DNA of 64,000 nucleotides from a virus, in IMG/VR virus record IMGVR_UViG_3300017917_001123, positions 124,001 through 188,000 of that record, one strand, 5' to 3'. Shown one piece after another: positions 43,801-51,282 of the stretch. How positions within the stretch are numbered: the first letter of the stretch is position 1; the number at the start of each line of letters is the position of its first letter. A program made the position numbers and the translations under genes. The notes beneath the pieces were generated by a model, which saw only the letters and a program-made list of their open reading frames with translations, was not told the DNA's origin and did not search any database.

Positions 43801-46800
43801 ATTGCTAACGCACTATACCTAAGCAATACAACTGATGCTACAAGCACATCAACAGGTGCTCTAAGAGTAGCAGGCGGTGTTGGCATTGGTAAGAACTTAT
43901 GGGTAGGTGCCGACGTTAACATTTTAGGTAACTTATATGTTGACGGAACCTCTTACACATTAAGCTCAACTAATATTGAAACTGGCAACAAGGTAATTTA
44001 CCTAAGTACAAGTTCACCAAATGCCGCAGGAGCAGTTAACGCAGGTATTGCTGTCGGTAACACAGTCGCTCCTTGGGCATCGTTCTTCTTTAACGGTATT
44101 AACTCTTGGAGCTCTCAAGGTAATATTATTCCAAGTACCGCAGGCGGATTTGGTCTAGGTGACTCAACAACACCGTGGAATACTGTACACTCACAAAACG
44201 GTAGATTCTATGCCACAACAGATGCTAGCTCAACACAAACTGGCGCATTACAAGTTGTAGGTGGCGTAGGAATTGGCAAAAAATTAGTTGTAGGAAGTTC
44301 AGCAACTGTTCTAAGTTCTGAATTTAACCTAACAACATCGACCTTCAATGCCCTAACAGTAGTTGGTGGTATTGGTGGTCGCTACTTAACAATTGACGTA
44401 GCAGGTTACATTAACGGAAGCCAGATTATTACTGCGGCTAACATCGGTGGCTATGCTTACAATGGCGGTATTGTTAATACTCCAATTGTACAAAACTCAA
44501 CACTTGATGCTACATCATTAAGCACCGGTTCTATTGTAACAGCAGGCGGTGCGGCAATTAACAAACAACTTCAAGTTGGTTACACAGCAACTATTGCAAG
44601 TTCTGCGTTTAGCACAAGTACTATTGCTAATAACGCACTAGCAGTAACTGGTGGTATCGGTGCTCGTTCGCTATACTTAACAACAGAAGGTTGGATCAAT
44701 GGTAGCCCAATTATTACTGCGGCTAACATCAACAGCTTCTCTGGCGGTACAATCAACAGCACACTGGCAATTAACAATGCTACACAGGCAATTAACACAA
44801 CCACTGGTGCTTTACAGGTTATCAACGGTGGCGTTGGTATTGGCGGCAACGTATGGGCGGGCGGCACAGGTAACTTTGGCGTTACAACAAATGCCGCAGG
44901 TACATTAGGAACAACTGCTTCTGGTTCGCTAACTGTTTTAGGTGGCGCAAGTGTAAGCGGTCTAATGAACGTAGGCGGTGCGGCATGGTTTGGTGGTAAC
45001 GTTGGTGTTCAAACAGCTACCCCTGGTGTTGCTCTTGAAGTTAACGGAAACTTTGTAGTAGGCGCTTATAACAGCTCACGTGTTCAGATTGTTAACGCAG
45101 GCGGAACAAACGCAATCTATGAAGTATCAACAACTGAATCTAACCCACGTTGGACAATTGGTCGTGACTTACTAGGCATTGGCGTAGCAGGTTTAGGCTT
45201 CATGAACGCTAACCAGGCATTAGGTACTGGTGGTGCGGCAGTTGGCGCAGTTTCTGCTTCAACAGGATTCTTAGGTCTATACACAACAAACGGAACTTCG
45301 CAGACATTACGAGCAGTAATCGACAGCGGCGCTTCTGGCGGTAACATGGGCTTAGGTATTACAAGTAGCTTACAAGGTAAGTTACACGTTCAAGGAGCTG
45401 CCGCAACAGGTTACGGCATCTATGCTCGTGGCGCACAAGATCACGTGTTCTTATCAAACAACGCGGCCAACTATTCAAATATTCAAATTTCGAGAACAAC
45501 AAGTGGTGTTGGCTCGGCCGCAGATATTAGAATTGGTGCCGCAGGCGGAGCAAGTAACTTCCTACCAACAGCCGTACAAGGCGATGCTGTAATTACATTC
45601 GGTCAGAAAGTACTATTTGGTCAACAAAGTGCGTTTGAAGTTGCTAGAATTGACGGAACAGGTATTGCTATTGCTACTGCTACTTCAGCAATTAGCGTTT
45701 CAAGCGGCGCATTGCGTGTAACAGGTGGTGCTGGAATTGGCGAAAACTTATATGTTGGTGGCTTATTCAGCGCAACAGGTACTGCGTTCGTTGGAAGCGC
45801 AATCGCAAGCACAAGTACTAAGGCAGGCAATGCTCTTGTTGTTACCGGTGGTATTGGTGCTGCAAGTTTATGGTTAGATAATAACGGTTGGATCAACGGT
45901 TATCAAATTGTTACAACTCAAAACATTGGCGCCCTAACTGGTGCGTTCAATGGTGGTACAATCACTAATCCATTGTATATTAACAATACAACTGACAGCG
46001 GTTCTACAAGCTCTGGAGCATTGTACACAACTGGTGGTATTGGTATTACTAAACAACTTTATGTTGGCGGTACTACAACTTTAGCAGGTGCTACTAATGC
46101 AAGCGGTATTGTAACAGTTATTAACGCAACAGCCGCAGTAAGCACAACAACTGGCGGCTTGAAAGTAACTAACGGTGGCTTAGGTGTAGGCGGTGCTGGT
46201 TACTTTGGAACATTTATTAACTTAGACAGTAACACTACAACACCTACGTTAATTGGTTCTGGTAATATTGGCCGTTCAGGCGGCGACCTAACTGTTCAGG
46301 CGGGTGCTACAACATTTAGTGCTTCTAGAGCTTACGCTCAGTTTATTAATGGCGGTGGCGTTACACTATACGGCGGCGGTGTCGGCACAACAGGTAACAT
46401 TACATTAGACGGTGGCGCAAGTGAAGTTGTTGTTTCTAAGATAACTAACGCAACTAACACAGCAACAGGTGCCTTACAGGTACGTGGTGGCGTAGCAGTC
46501 GGTAACGGATTAGTTGTAGGCGGACAAGCAACAGTTATTGGAGCAACAAGTCTTCAAGGAACAACTATTGCTGGCGTAACACAAATTACTAATATTACAT
46601 CAGCTACAAGCACATTAACTGGCGCTTTACAAGTGTTTGGTGGTGTCGGCGTTCAAGGCGATATCTATGCTCGTAACATCTACGCTAACGGTGTGCTAGT
46701 TGGCACAGGTGGCGGTGGCGGTGGCGGTGGATCGTCAACACTAACAGAATACATTTCTGTAACAAGCTCAACCGTAGCACTATCAACCACAACTGGCGCA

Positions 46801-48114
46801 GTTCGTGTAACAGGTGGTGTTGGTATTGGTAAGAACTTATTTGTTGCTGGTCCAATAACAGTTGGCGGATCTACATCGTTTATTGACACAAGTGCCCAAA
46901 TTCAAGCTAATGGCGGAATTCAAGCATCCGGTTCTGTTGTTGGTAAAGACATGTATGCTTCTGGTGGTAACCTACTAGTTCAAAGCTCAGACTTTACACA
47001 GGCTAACTGGGCTAAGTTTAACAGCACAGTACAAGCAGGTTCTACAATTAGCCCAGACGGTACACTAAATGGTACTAAGTTAATCGAAACTGCGGCAACT
47101 GGTGGTCACTACTTCCAGCAGACAATTAGTCAAACTGGTCCGATTACATTTAGCGCATTCTTAAAAGCAGGTGAACGTACATTTGCTATCTTGAACGCTA
47201 CTGTAGCAGGTCAACCACATGCGGCTTGGTTCAACTTAACAACAGGTGCTCCAGCAACTAAGCAGGAAAGCCTATACAAAGTTGATAGTCGTTGCGAACT
47301 TCTACCATACGGAGCAAGTTCAGGATGGTATCGTTGCTCAATCACTGTGTGGGCTCCAACAAGTGCTACAACAACTGCTGTAGGTATCTATACAGCATTG
47401 GGCAGTGAAAGTGTAATTACTGGTACATTAAGTTCTTATACAGGTACAGCTGGTAACGGTTTATATGTATATGGAGCACAAGCTGAGCCAGGTTACTATC
47501 CAGGTGACTATTTTGCTACTGCGGCATCAACAGTTGCTCCAACAGCTAATAGCTATGTAGGTGGAAGTCTATATGTTGCTAACACAGGTACAGTTGGTGG
47601 TTCACCGATTGTAACTTCAGCTAACCTAATGACATACTGGGGTGGCACAAGTGCTAACACCTTACAGATGACAAATACAACTAACGCAACAAGTACACAA
47701 ACTGGTGCGTTACAAGTTGTAGGTGGTGTTGGCATTGGCAAAGATGTTTGGATCGGCGGTACATTATATGCTACTGCTAAGAGCTTCTTAATTGATCACC
47801 CAAGCAAACCTGGTTACAAGTTACAATACGGTTCGCTAGAAGGTCCAGAAAATGGTGTTTATGTACGTGGACGCTTAACAGGCAAAGATACAATCGAACT
47901 TCCATACTACTGGAAAGACCTAGTTGACGAATCAACAATTACTGTTGATCTAACACCTATTGGCAAACATCAGAAACTTTATGTTGAAGAAATTGTTGAT
48001 AACACCGTAGTAGTCGGCAACGACAACTTACTAGGTAAGGCAATCGACTGCTTCTACGTAGTTTGGGCAGAACGTAAAGATGTAAACAAATTAACAGTAG
48101 AACGCAAGGAATAA
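34801..48114 (+). CDS. Giant modular tail-fibre/adhesin (4437 aa)
   Basis: At 13.3 kb this is the largest gene in the window. It begins with a virion-end sequence (MASYNDDFIVKNGLIV) and then carries dozens of TSTTTGALVVxGGxGIGxNLxVGG beta modules. Distinct inserts are: a 'DP.IDLG...NDGLDRG' module (about residues 395-460); a beta-helix region opening VWYVSEAGSDSSDGR (about 776-960); a LamG/concanavalin-like domain with YTIEAWVYLSG...GQWYHVALSR...LYLNGT (about 1095-1235); a closing NNGKVYYQTVDHLGDFRVG module (about 1341); an SPNIETGNKVIYLST-type module in three copies; a Gly run near 3971; a carbohydrate-binding-like LLVQSSDFTQANW domain (about 4058-4240); and a terminal domain KSFLIDHPSKPGYKLQYGSLEGPENG (about 4327-4437) known at the ends of phage fibres. 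Host-surface binding is inferred; expression is probably late and hairpin-controlled. Confidence 0.85.
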   Translation: MASYNDDFIVKNGLIVRANNLSNYQSTSTTTGAIVTPGGVGIGGDVNIGGRLNVDTSATLAELSVEGITKILSTATNTATITPDGNALQVFGGIYAENINLSGIGLIKGSRILTVAEGFQGGIIAEPLIINTTTNSTSTTTGALVTPGGIGVGSDVHIGGSVWTTGTSYVTGSIFGGEKHVLNTVQFNGNSYVSAKVVQNGYTATVTLTNTGVTSLVAGTGISVSTSTGTVTVGNTGVLSIISGGGELQVDQATGNVTLTVASTLQDVVLRGNQTDQTIAINNPTDVLTTSGNALDVLGSIGAYRINVVTTSYVAGAQIVTTGTINQYIGGTITQPLRIANTTSSINTQTGALVVDGGVGIGENLNVGKNFTLGGDAVIYGGLTVVGSYTTVLVNSTQTVISDPAIDLGAGFNGAPLEINDGLDRGLVLHFNTGTSVLHEGHAFLGRQATSGELVFLTNLTTGTSHSVPNPYSGDWGNVRFGQLRLTSSENASSTTTGALVTVGGIGVGGDVYATRVFDGGARVVSVVNITTGSGLAITSSVNTGPNVSYAITNTGVLSVTTGNGILITGDAQNPVVQNIGVVNLQVSTDPTENDLSVSSNGIRTFFVGNTSTLQTVTARGNETTSEIIILNQTTSTEVTSTNALQVLGGISAKTLLITDKAYLNGAEVVTSATINAFSGGTINNSLKINSGETSTSTSSGALVVNGGLGVTDNMNIWNTIKQWNTNTTGIVAYGTSEFHNTLFANTLSALSTNLNIVSQGTGSVYINGVNLLAYDANVWYVSEAGSDSSDGRRIASAFKTIKHALSVAQPSDVVFIEAGTYEEVWPLTVPQGVTVKGAGVRATIVKPTVGTNTQNGFQLNGETTVSDLCVEGFFKPGYAFTFATGAKITTKSPYVERVSVITRGSSTSSTDPYGFAAADAGNGAKLDAGVLDPTSLEPAMLWNEVTFIVPNATGWYMTNGARAEILNGFSYFADKAIHAVAGTTGYGGVGKTRLKLENINGVFKSGETITYEDPNNNILAQGTISSTASGYIFITGPSYGFETITDRAGKTVTTYGDAVQSTIQKKFGTTAGKFDGNGDYLEVLSDTDLVLNGQDYTIEAWVYLSGLGKTQRIARKGVSTPAAYELAITSSNVVAAYHGGTTIVGTTALTTGQWYHVALSRQNSSNTIKLYLNGTLEASSTSASGGVSNTDPLSIGGWASVAADSLNGYMDDFRVSNNYRYPSNFTAPTTELISDANTVLLLNMNGGNGVTGFIDTAEGSQDIYSSGGATATRIALADYHQFGAELRCIGSAAVFGNSGVVADGTGTNLKIIAFNMSHIGSGGDLSDDDSLHNQANEVIMVNNGKVYYQTVDHLGDFRVGEQFIVNQRTGNVSFGNAQVNLSGLNQLTITDGTNNATILPQSISVGNLSLAGNTISSLSGNLTLDPAGTLTTVNSDLAVNGSFSVQTLAVPGVDQSTSTLTGAMTVAGGAGIGGNLNVGGTFTTYVTASSTSTIANNAIQAVNGGVGAKTIYIEEDGWIGTNRIVTTATIGASLGGIVPNAIHITNTDANFGNTTSGALIVDGGAAVAGNLTVGGDLTLLGGGSVLTNVAVTTDAYIGASVVKAGTTATINIVNLGVQSLTAGSGIAVSASTGTVTIDSTDTLGDVTSRGATTADAISLTSTALNSSTIANNALSVSGGIGADSLYIARFGWLAGSEIVTTATLGQAFNSSTQVTGQFNITNTSSNAFYVAGGGTVGGNFTIGGNLTVNGTVTSVDSNSVNIGNKVVYLSTLTGSAALSAGSGIIVGKDDNNPTTDWATWIYDGGEPGFWTTTNGIKPMRDDLEFGTVNGYWWKTGAIKDLYFDQAVSTSTSFNTATVAGNALRLPNGGIGAKTLHLTDEGWIAGAKIVTSANFNQFATDFDGGTISQALVINNNTPATNTTTGALEVLGGAGIGQALYVGKSVYINETLDVTGSALIQSVTTSTAINNGALVVNGGVGIGQNLRVNTSVDIGEALRVTGDVYANSGKIYLPSGTQFADDGIGNATVSGSSLTLTANTSSVVINSVTGTKVNGGFSATGVVQVLDATVASSTTTGALQVVGGISTQDGIYSAKDITTNESIIAGGAYKSTSSIAGNVITAPNGGIGAQTLYLSESGYINGAQIITSATLNSFTGGAINNSLFVNNDTQSTSTVTGALVVTGGVGIGKNLFVGGNTYLQGDLFIDGASFMLSSNTIQTGDKLIYVSTGATSSLLATNSGIGVGPVGSAYATWLFDNASTSWKSTVNITGDASHSLGIALNPWGTAYVNTVYVRSNITATNTTTGSLQVLGGISASENLFLASTRSNTLTNTANALTALGGAWIGGELNVAGTTGWINNSPIITANSPFDVILTSTTDASATNTGALQVVGGVGIGKNLVVGEKIVVPNLLGSTSTANDNALVVSGGGYFDSLMVNTVATVAGGIVITTATIGDYAFNGGTINKPIVINSATQSISTTTGALQIVNGGAGVGGNVYVGQTLYVAGTSTFFQTSTFKTIVAGTATFTTATVTSAIANTSTAAGNAFQVTGGGSFGFLRVANQAWVNGSPVITAANINQFSGGTITNDLTIDSPTQSLSTITGAFRVINGGVGIGGNVFAGGSLNTIDPTGSVDGFFGPNDLLTALEIGTNTLNKPVDIIVNNVPVARFTDSQNFAIGGNHNPIYGVDVYTPSAPTWAANTVSNLLSLRSSQWADLYSSNVSRFAIGAISTDFGSTFEHWITSGEQTAGNAEPLVFAGGAWADSNDGATNTVTEWARFTATGNFTAKNYIITTNAAINTATISGNALQVTGGIGASSLLINGKAWVRSGATSYEVIHAGNVNQFGFNGGTITQPLYVNTNTQAVNATSGAIRTAGGISAVGNIYAGANFYGNLIATNITATNINARGNEITIGGPAIFSTATTATQTGGVIGGAGVQVTGGLAVNQNAIVGGSSFSLTSIEGNAVQVPNGGLGTAYLYVANEGYINGAQIVTSATINSFSGGEIANALYLSNTTDATSTSTGALRVAGGVGIGKNLWVGADVNILGNLYVDGTSYTLSSTNIETGNKVIYLSTSSPNAAGAVNAGIAVGNTVAPWASFFFNGINSWSSQGNIIPSTAGGFGLGDSTTPWNTVHSQNGRFYATTDASSTQTGALQVVGGVGIGKKLVVGSSATVLSSEFNLTTSTFNALTVVGGIGGRYLTIDVAGYINGSQIITAANIGGYAYNGGIVNTPIVQNSTLDATSLSTGSIVTAGGAAINKQLQVGYTATIASSAFSTSTIANNALAVTGGIGARSLYLTTEGWINGSPIITAANINSFSGGTINSTLAINNATQAINTTTGALQVINGGVGIGGNVWAGGTGNFGVTTNAAGTLGTTASGSLTVLGGASVSGLMNVGGAAWFGGNVGVQTATPGVALEVNGNFVVGAYNSSRVQIVNAGGTNAIYEVSTTESNPRWTIGRDLLGIGVAGLGFMNANQALGTGGAAVGAVSASTGFLGLYTTNGTSQTLRAVIDSGASGGNMGLGITSSLQGKLHVQGAAATGYGIYARGAQDHVFLSNNAANYSNIQISRTTSGVGSAADIRIGAAGGASNFLPTAVQGDAVITFGQKVLFGQQSAFEVARIDGTGIAIATATSAISVSSGALRVTGGAGIGENLYVGGLFSATGTAFVGSAIASTSTKAGNALVVTGGIGAASLWLDNNGWINGYQIVTTQNIGALTGAFNGGTITNPLYINNTTDSGSTSSGALYTTGGIGITKQLYVGGTTTLAGATNASGIVTVINATAAVSTTTGGLKVTNGGLGVGGAGYFGTFINLDSNTTTPTLIGSGNIGRSGGDLTVQAGATTFSASRAYAQFINGGGVTLYGGGVGTTGNITLDGGASEVVVSKITNATNTATGALQVRGGVAVGNGLVVGGQATVIGATSLQGTTIAGVTQITNITSATSTLTGALQVFGGVGVQGDIYARNIYANGVLVGTGGGGGGGGSSTLTEYISVTSSTVALSTTTGAVRVTGGVGIGKNLFVAGPITVGGSTSFIDTSAQIQANGGIQASGSVVGKDMYASGGNLLVQSSDFTQANWAKFNSTVQAGSTISPDGTLNGTKLIETAATGGHYFQQTISQTGPITFSAFLKAGERTFAILNATVAGQPHAAWFNLTTGAPATKQESLYKVDSRCELLPYGASSGWYRCSITVWAPTSATTTAVGIYTALGSESVITGTLSSYTGTAGNGLYVYGAQAEPGYYPGDYFATAASTVAPTANSYVGGSLYVANTGTVGGSPIVTSANLMTYWGGTSANTLQMTNTTNATSTQTGALQVVGGVGIGKDVWIGGTLYATAKSFLIDHPSKPGYKLQYGSLEGPENGVYVRGRLTGKDTIELPYYWKDLVDESTITVDLTPIGKHQKLYVEEIVDNTVVVGNDNLLGKAIDCFYVVWAERKDVNKLTVERKE

Positions 48115-48117
48115 AAT

Positions 48118-48765
48118 ATGATTGTTAACGGACCATATGTACCACTTACTGGATTAGTTTTAATGGCTGATCCTAGAAATAGTAAATGCTATTCTGGAGC
48201 AGGTACTGCTGCCTTTAATCAAGTTGATAACGGATCACTAACTTTATCGTCTATTGGTTATAACAGCGGATATTGGACAAACGCGGCCGCAGGAGCAGTA
48301 GTATCGGGCACATATAACTTATCGTTAAGTTCGGGGTACACAGTTATTCAGTGGTTAAATTTAACCACAACCAGCGGAGGATTCTTTAGTTATACTTCGG
48401 GGTCCAACGCAATTAACTTATATGCTGGCGGCTCTACCCAAATGCGCTGGGAATCTTATCTAACAGGCGGTGACCTAAACAGTAACACTTTAATTCCTAC
48501 AGGAACCTGGGCAATGTGGGCAGGAAGTTTTAGCGGAACAGGATCTGCGGGTGGCTCAGGAACAAGTAAGATATACTACAACGGAAACGTGGATGCTACT
48601 GGAACCTTAGCTGGAACAGCATCAAATTCCGCTACATTCCAAATTGGAGTTCATAGCGGTCCGATGAACGGTAGTATTGGGCCTACGTTATTTTATAACA
48701 GAGCACTTTCTGATACAGAAGTTAGAAACGTATTCCAGGCTTACCGCAGAAGTTTTGGATTATAA
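48118..48765 (+). CDS. LamG/concanavalin-like lectin-fold virion protein
   Basis: The 215-residue protein reads as a single jelly-roll domain: TYNLSLSSGYTVIQWLNLTT (about residues 65-84), GTWAMWAGSFSGTG (about 128-141), KIYYNGNVDATGT, then IGPTLFYNRALSDTEVRNVFQAYR (about 189-212), the usual end of LamG-type domains. Such domains bind sugars, which suits an adhesin tip. It starts three bases after the giant fibre's stop with AAGGAATAAAAT as ribosome-binding site, so it is probably translated with it and may attach to it. Confidence 0.8.
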   Translation: MIVNGPYVPLTGLVLMADPRNSKCYSGAGTAAFNQVDNGSLTLSSIGYNSGYWTNAAAGAVVSGTYNLSLSSGYTVIQWLNLTTTSGGFFSYTSGSNAINLYAGGSTQMRWESYLTGGDLNSNTLIPTGTWAMWAGSFSGTGSAGGSGTSKIYYNGNVDATGTLAGTASNSATFQIGVHSGPMNGSIGPTLFYNRALSDTEVRNVFQAYRRSFGL

Positions 48766-48771
48766 TACTCA

Positions 48772-48778
48772 ATAAATA
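48772..48778 (+). promoter_or_regulatory. Late promoter box upstream of the S74 fibre
   Basis: CAATAAATATAG is 21 bases before the ATG at 48800. The only ribosome-binding candidate is a weak CGAG. Confidence 0.5.
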
Positions 48779-48799
48779 TAGAGACAATGGACTAACGAG

Positions 48800-51256
48800 A
48801 TGGCATTAACAGATCGCAACATATTAATTTCCCCAAGCAGAGGTGCTAGTAACGAACCTTTAATTTCGTTCACAGGCGGCACGGCATTAACATCTGCTAC
48901 AAATTATCTAAGAGTTTTAGACGACGGTACTATTTCGTTTGAGGGCTCCGCAGGTCAGCTGTGGAGTGTACAGAATACACTATCTGGTACAATTTACTCA
49001 ATTAACGACCGAAGCGGAATTCCAAGTTTAACAGTTGACGCAGACGGCGCGGTAAGAATAGCAAAATACCAAGGCATTGTTTACATCGGAAACAACACTC
49101 CATCAACAAATACGCAAACTGGCGCCCTACAAGTGTTGGGTGGTATTGGTGTATCAGGTAATTTAAACATCGGCGGCTCTTTTGCCATGAACGCTAACTT
49201 AGGTGTCGGCGGCGCTGGATCTACTTACGGTATTACTGTTTCTACAACAACTAATGTAGCTGGCTATTTTTATAATTCAGGCGATTCCGAAGGCATAGCG
49301 ATCCAAGTTGGAGCATCGGCTAATCCTTTAGGAATTGGGTTTAATAGTTATAATAACGTAGGAACAACCTACGTAATGGGAACAGGGCATCATGCTCAAG
49401 CTCAACTATCGGCAGGTTCTTTAAACTTCTTAATTTCTAGTGCTAGCCAATCGGCTGGTTCTATTGCTACACAAATACAAGGCCTTGGAATCTCCGCATC
49501 TGGTATCACAGTTCCGGTTTCTACTGCGGCGCCTACTAACGGTACAACCGGTACTGGTGCTATAATTACATATGGTGGTATTTCAGCAGGAGGAAATATT
49601 GCAGCAGGCGGTGATTTATGGGCCGCAGGTGTTAGAGTAGGTCGAGGTTCTGCCGCAATCGCAACAAATACAGTTATTGGTAATGCGGCAGGTGCTGGAT
49701 TATTAACAGGTGGTGGTAACTTATTAATTGGTTATCAAGCTGGTACTGCTCTAACAAGTGCGGCAAACAATACTGCTATTGGTTATCAAGCACTATTAGC
49801 ACAAACAGCAACAGGCGGAAACAACGTTGCTATTGGTTACCAAGCATTATATACCGCAAACAATGCTTCGATGACTAATAACACCGCAATTGGATACCGT
49901 GCTCTAGGATTAGGTAACGGCGCATTCTACGGTAATACCGCAGTCGGCTATCAAGGTCTAGCAAACGTAAGTTCAGGTTATTATAATACAGCAATTGGTT
50001 ATAACGCAGGTAACCAACTATCTACTGGTGCTCAGAACGTAACTATTGGTTATAACTCAGGAAACGCTCTTGGCGGACAAAACAACGTTGTTATTATCGG
50101 CGGAGCATCTGGATCGACTGTTGAGAACGGTCGTATTATCCTGTCAGACGGAGCAGGTAACATACGTATCGATTTTAACGGTACTTCAGGTGATGCTAGA
50201 ATTTATTCTACAACAGCGGCAAGTACAACAGCAGGCACAGGTGCTTTACGTGTCGACGGCGGCCTAAGTGTTGCTTCTGGAATGAACTTAGCAGGCGCAT
50301 TATATGCGGCTAACTCTGCTGGTACTAGCGGACAGTTCTTAAAATCAACAGGTACTGGCATTGCTTGGGACAACGCGGCTCAAACAGTTGTTGATGATAC
50401 AACAACTAACGCAACACGTTATATTCAGTTTACAAATTCTGTAAGCGGCACAATTACAACAACGTATGTAAGTTCTTCTAAGTTAACATATAATCCAAGT
50501 ACAGGTATTATTACAGGAGCATTTAGTGGACCACATAACGGTACTGTTGGTGCTACAACAGCGGCTTCTGGTAATTTTACAACATTAGCCTGTACGCAAT
50601 TTACAGCTACAAACGGTGGAACCACACACGCAATTACTGGTCCTGCCTCTAACGCATTAACAGTAAGTAACGGTGTTGGTAACGGATCAGGTGTTTGCTT
50701 AAACGTAGCAGGTTCGGGCGATATTCAAGTAACAGGTGGTGGTTCTCTAATGTTTGGAAACTACAACTACGCTGGATCTACGTACATCCGAGGTTACACT
50801 AACGGCGAGATGTACATCTACAGAGCAGGTGCTAACTTGTTCCAAACAGTCGCTGGAGGAATGCAGGTAAACGGGACGCTCTATGTAACAGGCGACGTTT
50901 ACACTAACTATTCAGATATCCGCTTAAAAGATGTTAAGGGTCCTATAACAAACGCTTTAGATAAAGTTATGCAGTTAGAAGGATTCTATTACACAGCTAA
51001 CGAAATTGCCCAAGGTTATGGATTTACAACAGAAACTAAAGTTGGTTTAAGTGCTCAAGCTGTATTAAAAGTTCAGCCAGAAGCAGTTACACCTGCGGCT
51101 TTTGACGTAACTGAAGACCGTAAAGGATCAAAATCGGGAGAAAACTACCTAGGTGTTGACTACGAACGCCTAGTTCCGTTGCTTGTTGAAGCAATTAAAG
51201 AGCAACAAGCGCAAATTGAAGGTTTAAAAGCCGAGCTAAAGGCTTTAAAACAATAA
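48800..51256 (+). CDS. Tail fibre with C-terminal S74 intramolecular chaperone
   Basis: The 818-residue protein starts with fibre beta modules (TGALQVLGGIGVSGNLNIGG near residue 110). A run of NTAIGYQAL / NVAIGYQAL / NTAVGYQGL repeats (about 310-420) resembles the head repeats of trimeric adhesins. It ends in a Peptidase_S74 domain: SDIRLKDVKGPI (about 705-716), GLSAQAVLKVQPEAV and YLGVDYERLVPLLVEAIKEQ, followed by a coiled coil. S74 domains trimerise the fibre and then cut themselves off at the Ser of the SDIRLK motif, with the Lys completing the dyad; both residues are present. The mature fibre would therefore end near residue 704. The Gly-rich 51283 protein follows. Confidence 0.9.
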   Translation: MALTDRNILISPSRGASNEPLISFTGGTALTSATNYLRVLDDGTISFEGSAGQLWSVQNTLSGTIYSINDRSGIPSLTVDADGAVRIAKYQGIVYIGNNTPSTNTQTGALQVLGGIGVSGNLNIGGSFAMNANLGVGGAGSTYGITVSTTTNVAGYFYNSGDSEGIAIQVGASANPLGIGFNSYNNVGTTYVMGTGHHAQAQLSAGSLNFLISSASQSAGSIATQIQGLGISASGITVPVSTAAPTNGTTGTGAIITYGGISAGGNIAAGGDLWAAGVRVGRGSAAIATNTVIGNAAGAGLLTGGGNLLIGYQAGTALTSAANNTAIGYQALLAQTATGGNNVAIGYQALYTANNASMTNNTAIGYRALGLGNGAFYGNTAVGYQGLANVSSGYYNTAIGYNAGNQLSTGAQNVTIGYNSGNALGGQNNVVIIGGASGSTVENGRIILSDGAGNIRIDFNGTSGDARIYSTTAASTTAGTGALRVDGGLSVASGMNLAGALYAANSAGTSGQFLKSTGTGIAWDNAAQTVVDDTTTNATRYIQFTNSVSGTITTTYVSSSKLTYNPSTGIITGAFSGPHNGTVGATTAASGNFTTLACTQFTATNGGTTHAITGPASNALTVSNGVGNGSGVCLNVAGSGDIQVTGGGSLMFGNYNYAGSTYIRGYTNGEMYIYRAGANLFQTVAGGMQVNGTLYVTGDVYTNYSDIRLKDVKGPITNALDKVMQLEGFYYTANEIAQGYGFTTETKVGLSAQAVLKVQPEAVTPAAFDVTEDRKGSKSGENYLGVDYERLVPLLVEAIKEQQAQIEGLKAELKALKQ

Positions 51257-51259
51257 ATA
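51253..51259 (+). promoter_or_regulatory. Late promoter box overlapping the S74 fibre stop
   Basis: CAATAAATATATG places ATAAATA across the TAA stop of the fibre gene, 23 bases before the ATG at 51283, with TAGGAT as ribosome-binding site. Confidence 0.5.
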
Positions 51260-51282
51260 TATGAAATTAATAGGATACTAAC

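Noticed and set aside
45000-46800. Poly-Gly run and repeats as a sign of misassembly
   Set aside because: The frame stays open and in register across the run, and module order continues normally on both sides.
29043-46889. Many long ORFs antisense to the giant fibre genes
   Set aside because: They are Pro/Val/Thr-rich mirror images of the Gly/Thr/Ala repeat codons, without ribosome-binding sites.
16648-48114. CRISPR array or tandem satellite DNA
   Set aside because: The periodicity is at protein level in intact reading frames; DNA copies are diverged and there are no spacer-like units.
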